Counted from the stretch's first letter, positions 42,354-51,954 are shown. The stretch: 64,000 bases of DNA from Phytopythium helicoides (GCA_024867545.1 JANFNE010000012.1:372001-436000); one strand, 5' to 3'. Numbers and translations: made by a program. Notes: generated from the sequence alone by a model not told the origin.

Positions 42354-44168
42354 ATGGACAAGTCGCACTCGTCGTCGTCGTCCGCGCGCAGCGACGCGTC
42401 CAGCAAGCGCCAGCGCGCGTCCACCATGTTCCCGCTGCCCGACGGATACTTTGGCAACGCGCAGCTGACGCCGGCGCAGGAGAAGGAGCTCGAGGCGCTC
42501 GTGGACCAGCGGCTCGCGGCCGCGCTGGCCGACGAGCGAGCCATTCGGCACCGAGAGGCGCAGCACCTGCCCAGACTCGACCCCAGGGACTGGAAGTTCG
42601 TGTCCACGCACCAGGAGCTGCAGATCTACCGCAGCCGCAGACGACGAAAGAGCGGCTCGAGCAGGTTCCACAAGTCGGCAGGCAAGCGCGAGCCGGGCAC
42701 CGACGACGTGCGCGTGTCCACTGACGAGGACCACAACGGCCAGCCCAGCGTCATCGGCTTCGGCCGCGTCGAGGCCACCGTCGAGGACATCATCTACGGA
42801 CTCTTTGACACGAACCGCGCCGAGATGCTCACTAGCGTCTCGTTCCTGGACAACACGACGTGGGACGGCACCGTGCTGCACTGCGTGCAGGCAGGCGTGC
42901 CCGAGGACCCATTCCGCCTGCTCGCCGTCAAGTGGCTGCTCTCGCGCTTCGCGTCCACGGTATTCATCGCGCCGCGCGACTGGTGCTACGCCGTCGCGGC
43001 GGGCATCCGCCTCGATGACCAGGGACAGCGCTATGGGTACGTCGTCACGCACTCGATCCCGCTTGCCTCGTGCCCGCCGTTCCAGAAGGAGACTGGCGTT
43101 GTGCGTGGCAAGATGTTCTTCCACTTCCTGTTCCGTGAGTCTTCGCCCGGTTTCGTCGAGGTCTACTCGCGCTGCATTTTCGATCCCGCAGGCGACCTCA
43201 TCCGTGCGTTTGTCAACGTTGCGAGCGCTAAGCTCGTCACAGGTTTCTTTCGGACGGTCGAGTGCTCCGAGGCCAAGAAGCTCACGATTCTTGCACGTCG
43301 CCATGCCATGCAGCGCAACGGCAAGCCGGAGCTCGAGGATTTTTGCTCCATGTGCATTAAGCGAGGCTCCATGTTTTCTACCGTGCGTCTGAAGCTCTGT
43401 GGTGTCTGTGGTGTGACCGTTTGTACAAAATGCGCCGTCAAGAAGCGACTTTTTACTTCGTCTACAAAGTTGATCCGGGCTTGCTCCTCGTGCGTTCTTG
43501 CTGCAAAGCGAATGACTGGCATTCGACCTGCAGACCCAGAGTTTGCATTGCTGCAGGAACCGAGTACGCCGAGCATGGTGAATACTAGCGTTGCCTTGGG
43601 TACCTCTACTTCGGTGGCAGTTCTTGATGAGGAGGCGTCGAATCATTCGTCTGATCCGTCAGGCTCGTCGAGCTCCAAATCCCACGTTGCACCAGAGTTC
43701 GATAATCTTGGCCGATTGCTGCTTAACAAAAAGGCAGACCAAGCCGATTACACTCACAGCTACCAAAGTGATCGTGCTACTACCAATATGGAGTCGTCAA
43801 GCTCGTTCGATCAGTTTTACCCGGATTCCCTCAGCGATCTCGACTCGGAAGAGTATAACTTTAGCGACGGCGAGGGGAAAGAGAACCAAGATCCTGAGGA
43901 GGAGTTGGTGCGTATGCTCAAGAGCCATTCAATTTCGTCCTCTGGCGGACCGCGATCTACGCAACAGACAGGAGAAGACAGCAGCTGGCAACCTTCGCCT
44001 CCGCACGACTATGGAGGCGCAAGTGCGAGCTATGCTGCTCCTGCAGGTAGAGTGCACTCAGTGCACGAAAACAACCTGTATTTGCGGATGCTCGAGATCC
44101 AGAACACGGCACAGCAAGTGTATGAGCTGACCCAGGCGAACGAGCGTATCATTCGGCACCTGCAATAA
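42354..44168 (+). CDS. START-like + FYVE-like protein, long form (array gene 2)
   Basis: A 604-residue protein opening with a Ser-rich leader and MFPLPDGYFG. START-like domain about 22-315 (GRVEATVEDIIYGLFD, IAPRDWCYA, RESSPGFVEVYSRC). FYVE-like finger about 328-395 (CSMC, CGVC, CTKC, CSSC). The tail is Ser/Asp-rich and ends with the long-form motif LEIQNTAQQVYELTQANE. It lies head-to-tail with array gene 1 and is about as long as the solitary 4.3 kb paralogue. The gene is intronless, as are all eleven copies. Confidence 0.88.
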   Translation: MDKSHSSSSSARSDASSKRQRASTMFPLPDGYFGNAQLTPAQEKELEALVDQRLAAALADERAIRHREAQHLPRLDPRDWKFVSTHQELQIYRSRRRRKSGSSRFHKSAGKREPGTDDVRVSTDEDHNGQPSVIGFGRVEATVEDIIYGLFDTNRAEMLTSVSFLDNTTWDGTVLHCVQAGVPEDPFRLLAVKWLLSRFASTVFIAPRDWCYAVAAGIRLDDQGQRYGYVVTHSIPLASCPPFQKETGVVRGKMFFHFLFRESSPGFVEVYSRCIFDPAGDLIRAFVNVASAKLVTGFFRTVECSEAKKLTILARRHAMQRNGKPELEDFCSMCIKRGSMFSTVRLKLCGVCGVTVCTKCAVKKRLFTSSTKLIRACSSCVLAAKRMTGIRPADPEFALLQEPSTPSMVNTSVALGTSTSVAVLDEEASNHSSDPSGSSSSKSHVAPEFDNLGRLLLNKKADQADYTHSYQSDRATTNMESSSSFDQFYPDSLSDLDSEEYNFSDGEGKENQDPEEELVRMLKSHSISSSGGPRSTQQTGEDSSWQPSPPHDYGGASASYAAPAGRVHSVHENNLYLRMLEIQNTAQQVYELTQANERIIRHLQ

Positions 44169-45000
44169 TTGCGAATGCCAAGCCAAATTGAACATCAAGT
44201 TACGAGATGAAAACGGCAAGAGTCTGGCCATGAACATGCCACTCGGTGTCTTGCGACTTGTAATGCTAATCAAAACCTGATGAATATTGATCGTAAATGT
44301 ATCAACTAAGCAATTGGGTGTTTCGAGCTCATTGGCGCAGCGGCAACAAGCTCCACCTCAGCAGCAATGTCCTTGTAATTCCATCAACCGAAGAGAAGCC
44401 GTACCAGGTCCTCAAACAGTAGCCGTAGTGATCTACCCCATGCAATCAGTAACAAATGTCAGCCGAAACGGTTTCACGCAATCCAATTGCAGCGCACACA
44501 ATGATGCATCCTCGCTTATGCAAGTTCAAAAAAGCGCGATTCTGCTGTCCATTGAGGCAAACGCTCCTGATAAGCACACGGCCATGAGAATTCGAGCGAG
44601 CAGCTCCAAACTTAGTTCAGCAAATCCACACGATTCACAAAGAACGGAGACAATCGCCATCCAAAGTTGGCAGATCCCGTGCTGAAATTGGAACCGAACA
44701 TCAGCGGCCAGCCGTTGCAGCTCCTGCGAGATCATAACCTCACAACACGTCCAATATGACAAAGCAGTGTCGATCCGTAAAGTATCTACCACATGGCTGC
44801 TACCACCAGCTGATTGATCGCTGGGCATCGCATGCTCCGAATCCTTGGCACCATTCGCTGCATAGTACCGTGCCCATTCACACCTTCGATGGGAGGACCT
44901 ATCGCTTCTTTCGAGAGCTTCAGTGAATATCGACTCGTCAGCGGCGACACATCCAAAGTGGCACGGTCGCCCGAGGACTTCGTTTTGAGCCCCTGCAATC
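44169..45000. other. 830-nt spacer between array genes 2 and 3
   Basis: Promoter of array gene 3. Open frames of 130-160 codons on both strands overlap each other and show no motif. No gene is called. Confidence 0.4.
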
Positions 45001-46251
45001 ATGTTTACCATGGAGAACTTGCTGCACGCCCCTAATGACCGCAGCCGAAGCCCCTCATTTCCACTTCCGGATGGTGCACTTCCACCGATTCATCTTACAC
45101 TCGAGGATGAGGCAGAGTACCGTGCCACTGCTGCCACAATCATCGACCGAACTCTCGAGATGGAGCGTGAATACCGAGCCAACCCGGTTGGAAGCATCGC
45201 TGCTGGAAATTGGAAGATTGCAAAGGAGAAGGAGGGCTTTTGCGTCTACAAACGCATGGCAAAAACTTCAGACGGCTCTAGCCAAGCACTTCAGCCGATG
45301 GTGCTATGCGTTGGAACGATGAGCGGCAAAATCGAGGACGTACTCTACGGTCTGCATGACTCATCGACAGCAGAAATGCGAGCCATTAATTCCTTCATGA
45401 GTAAGGACACACACCTGGATGCTGCAGTGCTGAAAGTGATTGAGAAGGGCACTAGTGAAGACCCATTTCACCTGCTGGCAATCAAGTGGCGGATGAGTTG
45501 GACGCCTTGTGGAAGTCTTATTCGCAATCGCGACACTTTCACTCTCGAAAGCAACGGTCTCTGCCTCGATCAGTATGGTGAGCGGTACGGCCATGTCATG
45601 CTCAAGAGCATCGAGCATCCCGAATTCCCCGCATTCTCCAAGAAGGTCTCGGTGCGATCCACCATCGCTTTCTGTTGCATCTTCCGTCAAGTTACACCCA
45701 ACACCATTGCAATTTACGGCAAAGGTATCATGAATCTGGGTGGCGAGATGCCAGACTGGTTTTGTTACAATTATGCGTGTCCTCGAATGGCGGCGATTTT
45801 GGAGACGACGAAGTGTCAGAAGGCGAAGCAGCTTACGGCTTTGGCGATCAAACACGGCTGCAAGTTTGTGCCGACATCAATGACGAAGCTTGGGGTGTCG
45901 CGTGTTCACTCGTCGTCACATGATTTTTCCAGTGATTCAACACGTAGTAGAAGCGACAGTGGTAGTAGCACTAGCAGCTCGTGCTCGCTCAAGCTGCGTC
46001 GAAACTCTTATATTGACAAGACCGCTGACTGCAGCCTTTGTCGGAAGCCGAGCACCTCAGTCCTCTGGGTCCGGTCAAGCCGTCAAGAGTGTCAGATCTG
46101 CCGACGAGTTGTTTGCAGCAAGTGTGTAATGAAACGCACACTGCTGGCAGCACCGGCCAATATCCAGGCGTGGTGCTGCAAGGGCTGCATTCTGGAAGCC
46201 AAAACTCTTCCGATAGACCGGGACGATCTTTGTCCAATTTTGTACACTTAG
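45001..46251 (+). CDS. START-like + FYVE-like protein, short form (array gene 3)
   Basis: 416 residues from the first ATG. A second ATG at 45010 sits in an ideal ACCATGG context and begins MENLL as in the relatives at 47.9 and 50.7 kb, so it may be the true start. START-like domain about 20-300 (GTMSGKIEDVLYGLHD, FRQVTPNTIAIYGKGIMNLGG). A Ser-rich linker follows. The FYVE-like finger lies at about 342-410: CSLC, CQIC, CSKC, CKGC. The protein ends three residues after LCPI, so it lacks the long acidic tail and C-terminal motif of the long forms. It is the first short form of the array. Confidence 0.87.
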   Translation: MFTMENLLHAPNDRSRSPSFPLPDGALPPIHLTLEDEAEYRATAATIIDRTLEMEREYRANPVGSIAAGNWKIAKEKEGFCVYKRMAKTSDGSSQALQPMVLCVGTMSGKIEDVLYGLHDSSTAEMRAINSFMSKDTHLDAAVLKVIEKGTSEDPFHLLAIKWRMSWTPCGSLIRNRDTFTLESNGLCLDQYGERYGHVMLKSIEHPEFPAFSKKVSVRSTIAFCCIFRQVTPNTIAIYGKGIMNLGGEMPDWFCYNYACPRMAAILETTKCQKAKQLTALAIKHGCKFVPTSMTKLGVSRVHSSSHDFSSDSTRSRSDSGSSTSSSCSLKLRRNSYIDKTADCSLCRKPSTSVLWVRSSRQECQICRRVVCSKCVMKRTLLAAPANIQAWCCKGCILEAKTLPIDRDDLCPILYT

Positions 46252-46877
46252 ATTACTAGACTTGAACAGTGCTCTTTGAACTTTCACAACTCGGGAAATC
46301 ATCAACTCATTCTGTATTTACTGTGAAAAGCAAGTTAGACTAACATCATGTTGAAGATTCTTTGCAAACGTGCTCTTTGAACGCTACAGAAGTCGGGAAA
46401 TCTTCACCTCATTCTTTGTTGAAAACAGTCGTCCGCGCGCGAGCCACCATCATTGGGAAATTCACAACAAAAGAACCGAAGTGCCTTGAGCTTGTAGCAC
46501 CAGCAGGAATCTAGTGCTGCAGCTGCAGCAACAACGCCACCGCTGACACGTTTCTGTGACGAAGGTTCCCCCTTTTGTGCTGTGCGTGTGGTTGCAAGGA
46601 AGCGCAAGGCAAGTCTTTATGGATGATCTCGTGTGCTGCGATTTCGCTGGAAGAGCCGCCGGGACGAAGGCGGTTTGCTCCAGCAACATCCCTGCCAGTA
46701 AAGGCAGCCACGTAAGAGGAGGCAGAGCGCGCAGCGCGTCGCGAAGTCGCTCGTTGCTATTCATGACCGATCATCGCTGCCGCTGGCTTGACAACCTCCA
46801 GTGTCGCCACAGCGTAGGTTCTGGAGTTTGGACACGTGGCCCCGGGTTTTGTGACGGGAAGCGCGGCAGTTTGGACT
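46252..46877. other. spacer after array gene 3
   Basis: Two imperfect copies of GTGCTCTTTGAAC followed by a GGGAAATC-TC-A-CTCATTCT string lie at about 46270-46315 and 46370-46415, a small direct repeat. A minus-strand frame (46462-46764) has a hydrophobic N-terminal part but no known domain. Confidence 0.35.
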
Positions 46878-47848
46878 TTATCTTGCGAATCGCTGACTGC
46901 GGAGAAGAATTGAACGCGACTTGCTCGGGAATTCCTTTACGTGACCAAGAATTCCAGCAGCTTCGTGTATTGTATGGATAGTGTCCATTGATGCGCTTAG
47001 ATAGTCCTCAAGTCGCTCATAAGCAGCATTCGGGTCGTGTAGAGACAACGCAAGCAGTCCATTGACTGAAGTGGGAGGTTCCAAGCTGTTAGTCATCAAA
47101 CTCAACCAGTAATCGCCTTCTTCACAGCCCTCCGGCGGGAATGCAAGCTCTCCGTTGTGATCGCCATGGTTATTGAAAGATAAAACTGGGCTGTCTAACA
47201 CTTGAAGGATACAGTAGTTTTGCGTTCGTGGTTGTTTGAGGGTACACATAAGGCTGCTGACCCTGAAGTACATGGGCATGCAAGTGCAGACAGCACTGAC
47301 GCAAGCCCATCGTCAATATCAAAAGCTTTCTCCGATATGTTTGGGAGTGCTTCATAGTACGCTAGATGCCAAGTCGTGTCGATGTGTTGTAAACCCACAG
47401 TTGCTGTGTACTCACTCAATCGAGAGATGGGTCGCAGCACCTTCAGCAGTGGCGTTTCTGTGGTGCAATTTGACGCGAAAGATGAGCGAAAGCGGGAACT
47501 GTTTTTCGCGAACGTGAGTCACGCGGGTCGTGAATCAACAGCTTGCAAAGATCGAGAGTCTCGCCCGGCGCTCCATTCTCCAGACTCGATCCGACAAAGC
47601 CAATGCAGTTACACCTCAACGCGTCGTACAGTCGGACATCTCCAGCCACAGGTCGCACCCCAGCTGGATTCCATCCCAACCAAGCGTGATGCGGTACAAC
47701 AGATCATGCATGGTGCGCACCGAAGCAGACTCCACAAGTGCCCGATCGTTGGGCTACTCCGGAGTTCATGTCTACTCGAGAGTTTCGTCTGTGCCCGCTC
47801 CTTGCTCACCTGAACGCCCATTTCACACAGGAACATGAAATGTGCCAC
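46878..47848 (-). other. possible minus-strand gene or relic between array genes
   Basis: Successive minus-strand frames look protein-like. 47195-47440 contains WHLAYYEALPNISEKAFDID. 46878-47279 contains GELAFPPEGCEEGDYWLSLM and AAYERLEDYLSASMDTIH. They adjoin with a one-base frame difference near 47215. Further upstream, the minus-strand piece GCDLWLEM (about 47640-47665) recurs, with stops, at about 50380-50405 next to array gene 5. The pattern fits a minus-strand gene partly copied with the array and now decaying. The family is not recognised. Confidence 0.3.
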
Positions 47849-47893
47849 GCCCTCTTAACGTCCATAACGGCTCAATCGTCCAGTCCTGCCCTT

Positions 47894-47906
47894 GCCATTC
47901 GACAAA
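47894..47906 (+). promoter_or_regulatory. oomycete initiator-like element, array gene 4
   Basis: GCCATTCGACAAA lies 21 nt upstream of the ATG at 47927 and resembles the oomycete initiator consensus (GCTCATTYYNCAWTTT). The same string occurs at 50686-50698 before array gene 5, and a variant before array gene 8. Confidence 0.5.
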
Positions 47907-48867
47907 CCACCGGCTGGGTTTCAAGCATGGAGAACCTCCTCGAGCTGCCGCATGACAAGAAGAAGTGCGTGACGTTCCCACTACCAACCGACGCACTCCC
48001 GGCCATTAAGCTCACGGCCGCACAGGTCCGAGAGTATCGATCACGAGCCTCGTCCATCGTCAACAAGACAGTAGAGCTGGAACGAGCTCATCGCAAGCAC
48101 GACCTCGGACTCGTCATTGCCGCCGGGGACTGGAGATTGGCAAAGGAGAAAGATGATCTGCGCGTGTACAAGCGACAGCAGCAGACTCACGACACACCTA
48201 CCCAAAACACGAACTCCATGATGCTGTGCGTCGGCACTGTCCGCGGCACCATCGAAGACACACTCTACGGGTTTCACGAGGAGACCACCGAAGAGGCCCG
48301 TGCCATCAACTCGGTGCTCAACAAGAGCCACATTGACGCCGCAGTCGTTGCGGTCATGGACCGAGGCACATACCAGGACCCTCTGAGGCTTCTGACGCTC
48401 AAGTGGCGTCTGAACTCGACGCCAGGGTTCATCCGGAGTCGTGACGTTTTCACCCTCGAGAGTATGGGGATCAGTGAAGACGAAGATGGAGAGAAGTTCG
48501 GACACATTCTCATCACAAGCGTCGAGCGGCCAGACTTCCCAGAATTCTCCAAACACATCGCTGTCCGATCGAAGGTCATGCTCTGTTGTGTTTTTCGCCA
48601 GGTCACCCCACATGTGGTTGGTGTCTACGCCAAAGGCGTCATGAACCTCGGTGGAGATCTATCCGACCGGCTTTGCTACAGTGTCGTGTGTTCTCGGCTC
48701 CTGTCCATCTTGTCATCGACCAAGGGTCAGCGATCGAAGCAGCTTACTGCTCTCGCCACGAAGAACGGTCGGGTGTTCTTGCCTGTCGAATCGAGTCGTC
48801 TAGGATTTACTCGAGTCAAGATGTCTTCGCACGCCACAATGCGGTGTACATCTATCGGGACAGCTCG
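47894..48867 (+). repeat. near-identical duplicated block, copy A
   Basis: This block matches 50686-51659 at a constant offset of 2792 nt. I read through the block and saw only two differences: a C/T near 47907 and an A/G at 48733/51525. Outside it the copies diverge strongly: immediately upstream, and in the inter-domain linker from 48868 on. The last 210 nt of the genes again match, with about five differences, nearly all silent. Confidence 0.9.
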
Positions 48868-49162
48868 TACGAGTACCACTGACAGTACTGCTGGCATGCC
48901 AGAGGAGCATTGGCACGACATAGAGAATGATCAGGCCACTTGTCTGCTGTGTCGGAAGAGAGGGTCAAGCGTTCCATGGCTACGCTCGGGACTGAGAACG
49001 TGCCAACTCTGTGACAAGCTTGTGTGTGGCAAGTGCCTCGTCAAGCGCGAGCTGCTGGCTGTGCCTGCTAACATCCAGGTCTGGTGTTGTAAGGGCTGTA
49101 TGGTCGAGGCCAAGACGATGGCTATCGACCCACGAGCGCTGTGTCCCCTCCTTAAGTATTAA
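47927..49162 (+). CDS. START-like + FYVE-like protein, short form (array gene 4)
   Basis: 411 residues from ATG 47927, chosen because it aligns with the MENLL/MEELL starts of the relatives and follows an initiator-like element; the open frame continues upstream. START-like domain about 15-300 (GTVRGTIEDTLYGFHE, FRQVTPHVVGVYAKGVMNLGG). The linker at about 314-340 reads TSTTDSTAGMPEEHWHDIE. The FYVE-like finger at about 341-405 has CLLC, CQLC, CGKC and CKGC; the last block follows the Cys in WCC. It is the twin of array gene 5: the START domain and the finger are identical in protein sequence, and only the linker differs. Confidence 0.88.
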   Translation: MENLLELPHDKKKCVTFPLPTDALPAIKLTAAQVREYRSRASSIVNKTVELERAHRKHDLGLVIAAGDWRLAKEKDDLRVYKRQQQTHDTPTQNTNSMMLCVGTVRGTIEDTLYGFHEETTEEARAINSVLNKSHIDAAVVAVMDRGTYQDPLRLLTLKWRLNSTPGFIRSRDVFTLESMGISEDEDGEKFGHILITSVERPDFPEFSKHIAVRSKVMLCCVFRQVTPHVVGVYAKGVMNLGGDLSDRLCYSVVCSRLLSILSSTKGQRSKQLTALATKNGRVFLPVESSRLGFTRVKMSSHATMRCTSIGTARTSTTDSTAGMPEEHWHDIENDQATCLLCRKRGSSVPWLRSGLRTCQLCDKLVCGKCLVKRELLAVPANIQVWCCKGCMVEAKTMAIDPRALCPLLKY

Positions 49163-49374
49163 GCAGTGTTTAGTTGAATGTCATTCTGCTGTCAGGACAC
49201 AGGATTTTGGAGCTAGCACTATCTAATGTTTCTGCTGCAAGTACAGCGAAATAACAGCTTCCGTTTTATGGAACCGTCTCGGGCAAAGGAGACTAACGTT
49301 TGCCTCGCCACCTTTGGGGATGCATAGAAGTCTTGGTCAAGTCTGATCGCCTACCGTGAGTCCTCCTCCCGAGC
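49163..49374. other. spacer after array gene 4
   Basis: Short untranslated spacer; nothing recognised. Confidence 0.4.
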
Positions 49375-49734
49375 ATGTTCGAGGAAGTGGCTCTCGCGCT
49401 TCGAGCACTACACGATGAAAACGATTCTGGATTTGCTTTCGCCGAATGGCAATCTCCCGGGTTATTTGCAACTTGGAGGAAAAGTGATGCCAGTAACGAT
49501 GTTAGTCAAGGATTTTCAGCCTGGAGGTAGTTCTTACGTCTGGGGTCTTAGCAGTAAGCCTAGGGTATGCTTCGCGTACGCTCAGATCAACAAGATTGCT
49601 AGGCACATATCATCAAATTGCAGTCGACAATTGATGAAGAGTTGCTTAAAGCTCAATCCAAACTCAGGCGTGTTGGAGCAATCGATGCATACTCAAAATC
49701 GCTCTCGAGGACACTCGCGGCCCTTGCCCACTAG
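49375..49734 (+). CDS. small two-exon candidate gene between the twin array genes
   Basis: ATG 49375 opens a 42-codon exon (MFEEVALALRALHDENDSGF, FAEWQSPGLFATWRKSD) ending exactly at 49500. A GTTAGT...TGCTAG segment (49501-49602, 102 nt) follows, and removing it joins in frame to a 43-codon helical exon (STIDEELLKAQSKLRRVG, ending SLSRTLAALAH) with a stop at 49734. The phase and splice signals agree, and both parts look protein-like. No family is recognised, and no copy is seen beside the other array genes. It could also be a fragment of a larger lost gene. Confidence 0.4.
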
Positions 49735-50685
49735 TGTTCATAAAAGTTCTAGATGAATGATCTGCGTAACAAATGAGGTTGTCTCGGCGAAGCTCTCGAC
49801 CTCTGAACAAAACATTCGGTCTCGCAGATTTTTTGTTGGCGTGCTGTATGGGTGCTACAAAGCAGTCATAGAGGCGCGAAGGACAGAAAGGGTCGCGTTT
49901 GATTGATCCGAACCACGTGGTGGACAAGCTCCATCCACCGAGGAGCAGTAATTCGACCAAAGCGCGAGCTGTTTTCAGCGAACGTGAGTCACGCGGCCAT
50001 TTGACAGTCGCTGAAGCCTATCCATTCCAGTTGGTCATCCAGGCTCGGGCGGCTGAAGCAATCTTCGAGGTCGAAGCAGCTCTCAATGCCCACATGTTTC
50101 TCTGAGGGATCTTGGCAGCACTGTAGATCTAAGCAGCCCTAATGCGAAAAATTGCGGACTTGACCTACCACGAAAGAACTTGGCGACTTCAGCACGAAAT
50201 GTAGAGACGACCTAAGTACTGTGACCGCGGGCAACTCTAAGATATGACAATCGCTTCTGTTCTCTGTGTGAACTGCCGCTTCAAAGCGTCGATGTTGACT
50301 GACCGGATTAGCGCGTATCTTGCCGTCATTACATGAGTGACACTGTCCACCCTAAAGCAATCAGCTTCCTCATCTCTAGCCACAGATCGCACCCCCAGCT
50401 GCTGCTCCAACCGCATCACAACGCGATTCGCACGGGCAGCAAAGTGGTACATGTCCATTTCGCCATGCTGCGCACTGATGCAGACCCGACTTGAGCATGA
50501 CTCCTCTCCAGGCATGCCTCTACAACGCTGGCAGAGCGGTGTCCCCTCGAGAGGTTCACTTCTGCCCGCTACTTTCTCAACTGCACGCCAACTGTATGGC
50601 GATAAGCTGGCCAACATTATACCATCCCATCACAGCAGCCACCGGCGCTATTCGTTACAGTACGCAGCGGTCGCTTCACCGACCT
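49735..50685. other. 950-nt spacer upstream of array gene 5
   Basis: Parts align with the region upstream of array gene 4, for example GCGAACGTGAGTCACGCGG at about 49978 and 47512, and CTCGAGAG-TTC...TGCCCGCT just before the two genes. This older, diverged duplication therefore extends beyond the near-identical block. It includes stop-bearing pieces of the minus-strand relic noted at 46.9-47.8 kb. Confidence 0.5.
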
Positions 50686-50698
50686 GCCATTCGACAAA
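50686..50698 (+). promoter_or_regulatory. oomycete initiator-like element, array gene 5
   Basis: GCCATTCGACAAA, identical to the element before array gene 4 and at the same 21-nt distance from the ATG. Confidence 0.5.
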
Positions 50699-51659
50699 TC
50701 ACCGGCTGGGTTTCAAGCATGGAGAACCTCCTCGAGCTGCCGCATGACAAGAAGAAGTGCGTGACGTTCCCACTACCAACCGACGCACTCCCGGCCATTA
50801 AGCTCACGGCCGCACAGGTCCGAGAGTATCGATCACGAGCCTCGTCCATCGTCAACAAGACAGTAGAGCTGGAACGAGCTCATCGCAAGCACGACCTCGG
50901 ACTCGTCATTGCCGCCGGGGACTGGAGATTGGCAAAGGAGAAAGATGATCTGCGCGTGTACAAGCGACAGCAGCAGACTCACGACACACCTACCCAAAAC
51001 ACGAACTCCATGATGCTGTGCGTCGGCACTGTCCGCGGCACCATCGAAGACACACTCTACGGGTTTCACGAGGAGACCACCGAAGAGGCCCGTGCCATCA
51101 ACTCGGTGCTCAACAAGAGCCACATTGACGCCGCAGTCGTTGCGGTCATGGACCGAGGCACATACCAGGACCCTCTGAGGCTTCTGACGCTCAAGTGGCG
51201 TCTGAACTCGACGCCAGGGTTCATCCGGAGTCGTGACGTTTTCACCCTCGAGAGTATGGGGATCAGTGAAGACGAAGATGGAGAGAAGTTCGGACACATT
51301 CTCATCACAAGCGTCGAGCGGCCAGACTTCCCAGAATTCTCCAAACACATCGCTGTCCGATCGAAGGTCATGCTCTGTTGTGTTTTTCGCCAGGTCACCC
51401 CACATGTGGTTGGTGTCTACGCCAAAGGCGTCATGAACCTCGGTGGAGATCTATCCGACCGGCTTTGCTACAGTGTCGTGTGTTCTCGGCTCCTGTCCAT
51501 CTTGTCATCGACCAAGGGTCAGCGGTCGAAGCAGCTTACTGCTCTCGCCACGAAGAACGGTCGGGTGTTCTTGCCTGTCGAATCGAGTCGTCTAGGATTT
51601 ACTCGAGTCAAGATGTCTTCGCACGCCACAATGCGGTGTACATCTATCGGGACAGCTCG
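50686..51659 (+). repeat. near-identical duplicated block, copy B
   Basis: Partner of 47894-48867. The match starts within a few bases of the initiator-like element and stops abruptly in the inter-domain linker at 51660. Confidence 0.9.
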
Positions 51660-51954
51660 CTCGAATAGCACCGATAGCACTGGTGGCATTCCAGAAGAGC
51701 GGTGGCCGGTTACCGGTAGCAGGCAGATTATCTGTTTGCTGTGTCGGAAGAGAGGGTCAAGCGTTCCATGGCTACGCTCGGGACTGAGAACGTGCCAACT
51801 CTGTGACAAGCTCGTGTGTGGCAAGTGTCTCGTCAAGCGCGAGCTGCTGGCTGTGCCTGCAAACATCCAGGTCTGGTGTTGTAAGGGCTGCATGGTCGAG
51901 GCCAAGACGATGGCTATCGACCCACGAGCGCTGTGTCCCCTCCTTAAGTATTAA
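50719..51954 (+). CDS. START-like + FYVE-like protein, short form (array gene 5)
   Basis: 411 residues, the same length as array gene 4 and identical to it in protein sequence except for the linker between the START-like domain and the zinc finger (about 314-340; here SNSTDSTGGIPEERWPVTGS). START-like domain about 15-300, FYVE-like finger about 341-405 (CLLC, CQLC, CGKC, CKGC). The start is chosen by alignment to the relatives. The difference between the twins sits wholly in a region expected to be disordered, so both products should bind the same ligand unless the linker controls partners. Confidence 0.88.
   Translation: MENLLELPHDKKKCVTFPLPTDALPAIKLTAAQVREYRSRASSIVNKTVELERAHRKHDLGLVIAAGDWRLAKEKDDLRVYKRQQQTHDTPTQNTNSMMLCVGTVRGTIEDTLYGFHEETTEEARAINSVLNKSHIDAAVVAVMDRGTYQDPLRLLTLKWRLNSTPGFIRSRDVFTLESMGISEDEDGEKFGHILITSVERPDFPEFSKHIAVRSKVMLCCVFRQVTPHVVGVYAKGVMNLGGDLSDRLCYSVVCSRLLSILSSTKGQRSKQLTALATKNGRVFLPVESSRLGFTRVKMSSHATMRCTSIGTARSNSTDSTGGIPEERWPVTGSRQIICLLCRKRGSSVPWLRSGLRTCQLCDKLVCGKCLVKRELLAVPANIQVWCCKGCMVEAKTMAIDPRALCPLLKY

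Noticed and set aside
42000..43646. 548-codon minus-strand open frame
   Set aside because: It is antisense to array gene 2, low in complexity and without motifs; the plus-strand START and zinc-finger motifs decide the strand.
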